Source: Verrucomicrobiia bacterium
GTDB taxonomy: Bacteria; Verrucomicrobiota; Verrucomicrobiia; Verrucomicrobiales; Akkermansiaceae
DNA length: 11,216 bases
NCBI GenBank assembly: GCA_947460915.1
Contig: CANHKJ010000074.1
Location: forward strand, 1-11,216
Reading direction: 5' to 3'
In this document: one piece after another, positions 6,245 to 11,216 of the stretch
Position numbering within the stretch: the first letter of the stretch is position 1
How the letters are laid out: each line of letters starts with the position of its first letter
Translations under genes and position numbers: made by a program
The notes under the pieces: model-generated
What the model saw: only the letters and a program-made list of their open reading frames with translations
Databases searched by the model: none
Told to the model about the DNA's origin: nothing

Positions 6245-7657
6245 ATGGCCGACTCCGATTATTCATCATCAATCAAATCAGAATCTACTGCACAGAGCCA
6301 TCGGGCCGCAGCCTCAGCGGGTTCCTGGAAAGATCCGAAACCGAAGTCGAAGGCTCCGCTGATCTTCTTTCTTTTTGTTGTACTGCTCGTCTTGAGCTCC
6401 TCGCTCGTCATGCTCGAGTGCTCCAAGCGCCAAAAACGTATCACCACACAAAACAGCAATGCTCCCGCTCCGCTCGTGGTCGAAAACAAAGCAGAGCCGA
6501 AAAAAGATCCGATGCAGGAGGCTGAGGAGTCACTCAAAACCACAGGCGTTTCACCCGTGCAGCCGGCGCAAGATGATCCTCTTGATCTGGTGACCGCGAT
6601 TGGCAACGCTTTGGCCAATCAAGACTATGCCACTGCGGAAAAACTCATCGGCAAGCAAGCGCTCACATCAGAGATGTTAGAGCGCTTGAAAAAACTCAGT
6701 GGCCAAGGGCAACTCAAACTGCGTTTACCCAATCCCGTGCGTGAGGTCGGTGAAATCGAAGTCAACAAACGCGCCCGCTATTCCCTGGAATTGGCCGATC
6801 GCGAGGCGGGGCGTGATCGCATTTACTTCGATTTGATGAAGAAAAACAACCTTTGGAGTGTGGAAAAGCTCACACTTCCCCCCAGCGAAGGCGAGGCCAT
6901 TGCTCGCGCTTTGATTGTGGATTCCTTAGGCATTTCTGATGCTTTCTTGCTCGCTGCTCTCAATCAAAATTTCGCTCTCGCCAAAGAGTTTGTGAATCCA
7001 GAAAAAGTCTCTGATGCCACCCTCGCAGGTTTGTGCATTCTGTTTGAAGAAGGGAATTACAAACTGCGAGAAGAGAAACCCCTACGTTCGGTCATCCAGA
7101 AAGAAACTGTCGCTTCGTTTCTTGCTAACGTCGAAGCCTCTGACGGAACACAAGCTGCACAATTTGCGATTACGCTTAAAAAATCTTCTGAGCACCCGAA
7201 CTGGGTGATTGATGAGCTGAATCTTGATCAATTGCTTTCCGACTATGCCAATCGTGTCGCGGGTGGCGATGTCTACTACACTCCGCTGATCAAGAATCCC
7301 GCAGGTGGAGATACATTGGTGCTATACTTCGACTTTGATGCGGAAGAAATTACACCCCGCACCGAGCGTCAATTAGCGATTGTTGCCATGATTCTTAAGA
7401 CTGACAATAAGAAAAAAATTCACCTGTCGGGTCATACGGATGCTTTAGGTTCGGCCGACTACAATCAAAGCTTGTCCGCCAAACGCGCCGAAGCCGTGAA
7501 GGAAAATTTGATCACCGCTGGTGTCAATCCCGCGCAAATCGTAACCGCGGCCAAAGGGCTTTCCGAGCCACGCCGGCCCAACGTCAATGCCGAAGGACAA
7601 GACGATCCCGATGGGCGCCGCGCCAATCGTCGCACGGAGATCTACCTCGATTTTTGA
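6245..7657 (+). CDS. Membrane-anchored OmpA-family protein with duplicated periplasmic domain
   Basis: A 470-residue protein with a hydrophilic N-terminal tail (1-37, rich in Ser/Thr), one transmembrane anchor at about 38-57, a linker rich in Pro, Lys and Glu (60-110), two consecutive related domains (about 112-210 and 223-329) and a C-terminal OmpA-like domain (about 355-468). The OmpA domain has 'YFDFDAEEIT' at 361-370, 'LSGHTDALGSADYNQSLSAK' at 394-413 and 'NRRTEI' at 461-466. Asp399 and Arg414 sit 15 residues apart, the spacing of the peptidoglycan-binding Asp/Arg pair in OmpA proteins, so binding to cell wall is likely. The N-terminus resembles a signal anchor, not a cleaved signal; Cys59 lacks a proper lipobox. 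It begins 20 bp after the kinase gene and is very probably co-transcribed. It may be the partner or substrate of that kinase (inference). No Shine-Dalgarno motif precedes the ATG. Confidence 0.9.
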   Translation: MADSDYSSSIKSESTAQSHRAAASAGSWKDPKPKSKAPLIFFLFVVLLVLSSSLVMLECSKRQKRITTQNSNAPAPLVVENKAEPKKDPMQEAEESLKTTGVSPVQPAQDDPLDLVTAIGNALANQDYATAEKLIGKQALTSEMLERLKKLSGQGQLKLRLPNPVREVGEIEVNKRARYSLELADREAGRDRIYFDLMKKNNLWSVEKLTLPPSEGEAIARALIVDSLGISDAFLLAALNQNFALAKEFVNPEKVSDATLAGLCILFEEGNYKLREEKPLRSVIQKETVASFLANVEASDGTQAAQFAITLKKSSEHPNWVIDELNLDQLLSDYANRVAGGDVYYTPLIKNPAGGDTLVLYFDFDAEEITPRTERQLAIVAMILKTDNKKKIHLSGHTDALGSADYNQSLSAKRAEAVKENLITAGVNPAQIVTAAKGLSEPRRPNVNAEGQDDPDGRRANRRTEIYLDF

Positions 7658-7683
7658 TTCCCTCATTATCCCTGACTTGCGCC

Positions 7684-7712
7684 TTGCCAGCGGTAGTTTC
7701 ACGCACTACGCT
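7684..7712 (+). promoter_or_regulatory. Weak candidate promoter for tyrS
   Basis: TTGCCA (7684-7689, 5 of 6 to the -35 consensus), a 17-bp spacer and TACGCT (7707-7712, only 3 of 6 to the -10 consensus). If used, transcription would begin at or within a base or two of the tyrS ATG at 7720, giving an almost leaderless mRNA. The 62-bp gap holds no terminator hairpin, so read-through from the OmpA-family gene is equally possible. Confidence 0.25.
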
Positions 7713-7719
7713 CCCGCGC

Positions 7720-8910
7720 ATGTCGCTTTCGGCTTCTGAACAACTCGCACAACTCATCGCTGGCACCGCTAAGGTGTTATCGGAAAAGGAACTAGCAGAA
7801 AAGCTCGCCCTAGGTCGCCCTTTGCGCGTCAAGTTAGGCGTCGATCCCACTGCGCCTGACATTCACTTTGGCCACACGGTCGCTTTGGAAAAACTCCGCC
7901 AATTTCAACTTCTCGGTCACCAAGCCGTTCTGATCATTGGTGACTTTACCGCCACCGTTGGTGATCCCACAGGCCGTTCAGCTACGCGCCCTCCGCTCAC
8001 CCGCGAGGATGTTTTGATCAATGCCGAAACCTACACAGCGCAGGCATTCAAAATTCTCGACCGCTCGAAAACCGAGGTCGTATATAATGGCGATTGGTTC
8101 CGCAAGATGACTTTTGAAGAAGTTCTCAAGCTCAATGGTCGCGTGACTTTGCAGCAAATGTTGCAGCGCGAGGATTTCCGAACTCGTCTCAATGATGGAC
8201 AAGAAGTGCGCCTCCATGAGCTCCAATACCCGATCATGCAAGGTTGGGATTCTGTCGAAGTGCGCAGCGATGTCGAGATCGGCGGCACGGACCAGCTTTT
8301 TAATATTCTCGTTGGTCGTGATTTGCAAAAAGAAGAAGGCCAGCCACAGCAGGTGGTGATGCTCATGCCTCTGTTAGAGGGGCTCGATGGCGTGAAGAAG
8401 ATGTCGAAGTCTTATGGCAACTATGTTGGCGTCAACGATGCACCGCAGGAAATGTATGGCAAGTTGATGAGCATTTCCGACACACTCATGGAGCGTTACT
8501 ATTTGCTTTTGTTAGGCGAAGCACGCGATCCAGATGCCCATCCGATGGAGGCCAAGAAAGCTCTCGCGCAGAAACTTACTGCCCGCTATCACGACGAAGC
8601 AGCCGCGCTCGCTGCGCGTGAGGATTGGGATCTGCGATTCTCGAAAAAGAATCTCGCCGATGCGGACTTGCCGGAAATTTCAATTAGCACTCTGCCCGCC
8701 GAGCTCACGGTGCTGACACTCTCGGCCCACGCCTTTAGCGCAGCATTTTCGATCGAGAAGTCGAACAGCGAGTTGCGTAAGCAATTCATCACAACTGGCT
8801 CTGTGCAGCTCAATGGTGAAAAGCTCACGGACCCGAATGCAGTGCCGACACTCGCGGCAGGGGATGTGTTGAAGTTGTCGAAAAAACATGCCGTAAGATT
8901 GATCGATTGA
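7720..8910 (+). CDS. tyrS: Tyrosyl-tRNA synthetase
   Basis: A class I aminoacyl-tRNA synthetase that charges tRNA-Tyr in the cytosol. The 396-residue product has the HIGH-type motif as 'HFGH' at 49-52 within 'DPTAPDIHFGHT', 'GDFTATVGDPTGRS' at 74-87, the tyrosine-binding 'YPIMQGWDS' at 170-178 (Tyr170, Gln174, Asp177), 'GGTDQLFN' at 188-195, and the KMSKS loop exactly as KMSKS at 227-231. A C-terminal S4 RNA-binding domain covers about 332-396. Length and the 'HFGH' form fit the TyrZ-like bacterial subtype. The frame is open 66 nt further upstream with a TTG overlapping the stop of the OmpA-family gene, but those 22 residues do not look like part of the family, so the ATG at 7720 is chosen. 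It is followed after 5 bp by a small gene, suggesting an operon with it and the glutaredoxin. Confidence 0.96.
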   Translation: MSLSASEQLAQLIAGTAKVLSEKELAEKLALGRPLRVKLGVDPTAPDIHFGHTVALEKLRQFQLLGHQAVLIIGDFTATVGDPTGRSATRPPLTREDVLINAETYTAQAFKILDRSKTEVVYNGDWFRKMTFEEVLKLNGRVTLQQMLQREDFRTRLNDGQEVRLHELQYPIMQGWDSVEVRSDVEIGGTDQLFNILVGRDLQKEEGQPQQVVMLMPLLEGLDGVKKMSKSYGNYVGVNDAPQEMYGKLMSISDTLMERYYLLLLGEARDPDAHPMEAKKALAQKLTARYHDEAAALAAREDWDLRFSKKNLADADLPEISISTLPAELTVLTLSAHAFSAAFSIEKSNSELRKQFITTGSVQLNGEKLTDPNAVPTLAAGDVLKLSKKHAVRLID

Positions 8911-8915
8911 GTGTT

Positions 8916-9173
8916 ATGTGGGATCGCTTCGTCCAAGCTCTGAAAGGCTTTTTTGCTTCTTTTTGGAAAACTACTCCCACGGGTGGACCCGTTGATTATG
9001 GCGATGGCTACAAGCCTACTCAGCGCTATCAAGATTATGATGAGGCTCGCGAGCGAGCGCAGTTGCGTCGTGAAGTCGATCGCATTCTGGAAAAAATTTC
9101 CGCCCAAGGTGTCGAGAGCTTGAGCAAAACGGAACGCAAAACCCTCGAACTAGCATCCAAGCAGATGCGCTAA
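8916..9173 (+). CDS. Small protein with a DUF6576-like C-terminal domain
   Basis: An 85-residue soluble, charged protein of unknown function. The N-terminal part is aromatic and amphipathic ('FVQALKGFFASFW', 5-17) and may touch membrane or protein. The middle is Tyr/Asp/Gly-rich and probably disordered. The C-terminus (about 52-84) carries 'DRILEKISAQGVESLSKTER', which matches the D-x-I-L-x-K-I-S-x-x-G-x-x-S-L-x-x-x-E pattern I recall for DUF6576, a short helical module usually found at the end of rhomboid-family membrane proteins. Here it stands alone, without the rhomboid domain. ATG at 8916 is chosen; a TTG at 8907 in the same frame would overlap the tyrS stop and add three residues. It lies 5 bp after tyrS and 18 bp before the glutaredoxin gene, so co-transcription is likely. 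Confidence 0.75.
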   Translation: MWDRFVQALKGFFASFWKTTPTGGPVDYGDGYKPTQRYQDYDEARERAQLRREVDRILEKISAQGVESLSKTERKTLELASKQMR

Positions 9174-9191
9174 CCATTGATTCTAACAATT

Positions 9192-9437
9192 ATGTCCCAA
9201 CCGATTCTTTACGTAAAAACTGGCTGCCCTTGGTGTGATGAAGTCATCGACTACCTCAACGACAATCGCATTCCCTATCAGACCGTCGTTGTCAGTGGCA
9301 ATCGCGCTGCGATGCAGCAAATGGTCGATCTCTCAGGTCAAAGCAAGGCGCCTACACTTGACTGGCATGGACAGGTGCTCGCAGATTTTGGCGTTGATGA
9401 ATTGATTCCGTTCTTGAGAAAAGTGCGCCAAAGCTGA
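9192..9437 (+). CDS. Glutaredoxin-family protein (CPWC active site)
   Basis: An 81-residue protein with a single thioredoxin-fold domain. It has the dithiol motif C12-P-W-C15 after the first strand ('PILYVKTGCPWC') and the cis-proline at Pro54 in 'KAPTL', with the family's 'DFGVDELIPFL' tail at 65-75. Classical glutaredoxins carry CPYC; Trp at the third position is a known variant. It should reduce disulfides or protein-glutathione mixed disulfides in the cytosol, provided the cell makes a suitable thiol. The dithiol motif makes an Fe-S carrier role of the monothiol kind less likely. A TTG 15 nt upstream is in frame, but ATG at 9192 gives the normal length and start. The stop is 3 bp before the next gene. 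Confidence 0.9.
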   Translation: MSQPILYVKTGCPWCDEVIDYLNDNRIPYQTVVVSGNRAAMQQMVDLSGQSKAPTLDWHGQVLADFGVDELIPFLRKVRQS

Positions 9438-9440
9438 CGT

Positions 9441-11060
9441 ATGTCTCGGATGAAGAAAATCTTCCTCACGCTGTCGACTCTAGTTTTTATCAGCGTACTG
9501 AATGCAGCAGAAAAAGTCGCATTTCTCGGCGATAGCATCACCTACGGCGGACGTTGGGCGATGCTCGTTGAGTCTGCCTTGCGCGAGACGCCTCGCTTTG
9601 CTGATGCTGAGATGGTTAACTTCGGACTCTCCAGCGAGACCGTGTCCGGTCTATCCGAGCCGGGACATGCGGGTGGAGCCTTTCCGCGACCATGCTTGCA
9701 GGAGCGTCTCACTCGCATTCTCGATGCTTTTCCAGCAACTGTAGTCATCGCTTGTTACGGCATGAATGATGGCATTCAGATGTCACTAGATCGCGAACGG
9801 CAACTAGCATACCAAAAAGGTATCGTCGAGCTCAAGCGCGTCGTCGAAGCTCGCGGCGCACATTTGATCTTCGTCACCGCACCCTTGTTTTATGCTGATC
9901 AGCGTGAAAAAGATGGGAAAAACTACGACGCCGTTCTCGATGATCAGGCGGCCTATTTGCTGCAAAAACGCAACCCTGCTTGGTCTGTCATTGACATCCG
10001 TCCAGATCTTCGCCGTGCGATTGCTTCGCAGAAACAACGCGAACCTGCTTTTGTCTTTGCGGCTGATGGTGTTCATCCTGGCCCTCTTGGTCATAGCTTT
10101 ATGGCGCAATCGATTTTGCCGCAACTGTGGCCCATTCTCAAGCTGCCTGGCAAACCATGGACGCCCGATGAAAAATCTCAGGCCTTGTTGCAACAGCGTG
10201 CCGACATCCTCAAGCACGCATGGCTTACGAAGACCGGACACAAGCGTCCCGGTGTTCCTGCGGGAAAACCGTTAGAGCAAGCGCAGCAAGAAGCTGATGC
10301 CTTAATGACGCAATACAAAGCCGCCATCACGCCGCGAACATCGCAGTGGAATGGCTTTGAAAAACTTGATTTCACGGTGGCTGGTAGAGCGGCGCTTTTG
10401 GTCAAGCCGAAGCAAGTAGCCACCGATGCACCTTGGGTCTGGCGTACCGAATTTTTCGGTCATGAGCCCCAAGCCGATCTCGCCTTGTTGGCGAAGGGTT
10501 ATCATGTTGCCTACATCGATGTGCAAAATCTCTACGGTGCCCCCGTGGCCATGCAAGCGATGGATGACTTTCACGCCCACCTCACTGCGCGCTTCGCCTT
10601 GTCCGAGCGCTGCGTGCTTTTCGGCTTCAGCCGCGGTGGTTTGTTTGCCTTCAACTGGGCCGCAAGAAATCCTCAAAAAACTGCAGGCCTCTATGTGGAT
10701 GCTCCTGTGTGTGATTTCAAAAGTTGGCCCGGAGCTAAGGGAAAAGGCCCAGGCTCTGCCGTGGATTGGGAACGCTGCCTGAAGGCCTATGGTTTCACCG
10801 AGGAGCAAGCGATCAAGTATGAGCTCAATCCGGTGGACAATCTTAGCCCGCTCGCCAAGGCGAAAACTCCGATTCTGGCCGTCATAGGCGATGCCGATGA
10901 AGTTGTGCCCGTGCCGGAAAATATCGACATTGTCGAAAAACGCTACCTCGCTCTGGGTGGGGCGATCAAGGTCATCCGCAAGCCCGGCGGTAAGCATCAT
11001 CCTCACAGCTTGAAAGATCCGCAACCGATCGTGGACTTCGTGCTCAACGTTTTTCGTTAG
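9441..11060 (+). CDS. Secreted two-domain hydrolase: SGNH/GDSL esterase fused to alpha/beta hydrolase
   Basis: A 539-residue exported protein. Signal peptide about 1-22 ('MKKIFLTLSTLVFISVLNA', cleavage near Ala22). SGNH hydrolase domain about 25-232: block I 'FLGDSIT' with nucleophile Ser32, block II Gly62, block III 'GMND' with Asn109, block V 'DGVHP' with Asp209 and His212, so the catalytic set is complete. A linker (about 237-305) leads to a second catalytic domain, an alpha/beta hydrolase at about 306-539: 'GFSRGG' at 395-400 with nucleophile Ser397, 'GDADEVVP' at 483-490 (acid Asp484 or Asp486) and 'GGKHHPHSL' with the histidine among 519-522. Both halves therefore look active. Substrates are probably acylated sugars or glycans, by analogy with carbohydrate esterases (inference). 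ATG at 9441, 3 bp after the glutaredoxin stop; ATG at 9450 (Met4) is an equally good signal-peptide start. The next gene begins 3 bp later. Confidence 0.9.
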   Translation: MSRMKKIFLTLSTLVFISVLNAAEKVAFLGDSITYGGRWAMLVESALRETPRFADAEMVNFGLSSETVSGLSEPGHAGGAFPRPCLQERLTRILDAFPATVVIACYGMNDGIQMSLDRERQLAYQKGIVELKRVVEARGAHLIFVTAPLFYADQREKDGKNYDAVLDDQAAYLLQKRNPAWSVIDIRPDLRRAIASQKQREPAFVFAADGVHPGPLGHSFMAQSILPQLWPILKLPGKPWTPDEKSQALLQQRADILKHAWLTKTGHKRPGVPAGKPLEQAQQEADALMTQYKAAITPRTSQWNGFEKLDFTVAGRAALLVKPKQVATDAPWVWRTEFFGHEPQADLALLAKGYHVAYIDVQNLYGAPVAMQAMDDFHAHLTARFALSERCVLFGFSRGGLFAFNWAARNPQKTAGLYVDAPVCDFKSWPGAKGKGPGSAVDWERCLKAYGFTEEQAIKYELNPVDNLSPLAKAKTPILAVIGDADEVVPVPENIDIVEKRYLALGGAIKVIRKPGGKHHPHSLKDPQPIVDFVLNVFR

Positions 11061-11063
11061 GTT

Positions 11064-11216
11064 ATGACAATGCACCGATTCGTTCTTCTCCTCCTGCTTC
11101 ATTTTTCATTCATGCTTGCACCGCGCTTGGCTGCGGCACCACTTGATTTGAAATTTGCGAGTTACAATATTCGCTACGAAAATTACGAGGATCAAGGCTG
11201 GCGTGCATGGCCGACC
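11064..11216 (+). CDS. Secreted endonuclease/exonuclease/phosphatase-family protein (5' fragment, truncated by window edge)
   Basis: Only the first 51 residues are inside the window. Residues 1-25 form a signal peptide: a hydrophobic Leu/Phe core with an Ala-rich cleavage region near 'RLAAA'. The mature start 'LDLKFASYNIRYENYEDQGW' carries motif I of the EEP (DNase I / sphingomyelinase / inositol phosphatase) fold, the 'YNIR' element with Asn35. Exported members of this family in related bacteria are metal-dependent phosphodiesterases of unclear substrate. The start is ATG at 11064; a second ATG at 11070 is possible. 'TTAGG' just before the ATG is the closest thing to a ribosome-binding site seen in the window. 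It follows the esterase gene by 3 bp, so it is in the same operon. Confidence 0.75.
   Translation, partial: MTMHRFVLLLLLHFSFMLAPRLAAAPLDLKFASYNIRYENYEDQGWRAWPT

Noticed and set aside
6410..6424. Lipoprotein cleavage at Cys59 of the OmpA-family protein
   Set aside because: The residues before the cysteine (M-L-E) do not fit a lipobox, and 37 hydrophilic residues precede the helix. A non-cleaved anchor fits better.
7654..7719. Upstream TTG start for tyrS overlapping the OmpA-family stop
   Set aside because: The extra 22 residues do not resemble the TyrRS N-terminus. The ATG at 7720 gives the usual beginning and length.
9177..9191. Upstream TTG start for the glutaredoxin
   Set aside because: It would add five residues before the normal start of the fold; the ATG at 9192 is preferred.
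1..11216. tRNA or rRNA genes, CRISPR arrays, insertion-sequence ends, riboswitches, strong hairpin-plus-U-tract terminators
   Set aside because: I looked in the intergenic gaps (all 160 bp or shorter) and saw no cloverleaf-like, repeat-spacer, transposase or T-box/TPP-type signatures and no convincing terminator.

Overview
The window is a compact, gene-dense stretch of a bacterial chromosome with no RNA gene, insertion sequence or CRISPR array that I can see. Several features suggest a Verrucomicrobia-type (PVC group) Gram-negative organism: a Ser/Thr kinase whose N-terminus has the 'PPSLETLNEQLPAY' lead-in I associate with verrucomicrobial kinases, an OmpA-family envelope protein, a secreted SGNH plus alpha/beta-hydrolase fusion of a type common in that group, and an almost complete lack of Shine-Dalgarno motifs. 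The assignment comes from recall of these families, not from a search.

Minus strand, 1-3396 (read right to left): a CPBP (CAAX-protease-like) membrane protein overlaps thiL (thiamine-monophosphate kinase) by 4 nt (ATGA). After a 160-bp gap comes a DUF374-type lysophospholipid acyltransferase. After a further 150-bp gap, which holds a short 9-nt-periodic repeat, comes the 5' part of folD, which runs off the left edge.

Plus strand, 3397-7657: a 116-bp divergent intergenic region is followed by a 903-residue Ser/Thr kinase with one transmembrane helix and two cysteine-free C-type-lectin-like domains outside the membrane. Twenty bp later is a 470-residue membrane-anchored protein with a Ser/Thr-rich cytoplasmic tail, a tandemly duplicated domain and a C-terminal OmpA peptidoglycan-binding domain. 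These two genes look like a transmembrane sensor kinase paired with a cell-wall-bound partner and are the most interesting unit in the window. The kinase gene contains a perfect 24-bp palindrome in its linker.

Plus strand, 7658-11216: tyrS, a small orphan DUF6576-like protein, a CPWC glutaredoxin, a secreted two-domain esterase (SGNH plus alpha/beta hydrolase) and the start of a secreted endonuclease/exonuclease/phosphatase-family protein follow each other with gaps of 3-18 bp, probably as one operon. The first three are housekeeping or redox genes. The last two are exported hydrolases, probably acting on carbohydrate esters and phosphoesters in the envelope or outside the cell.
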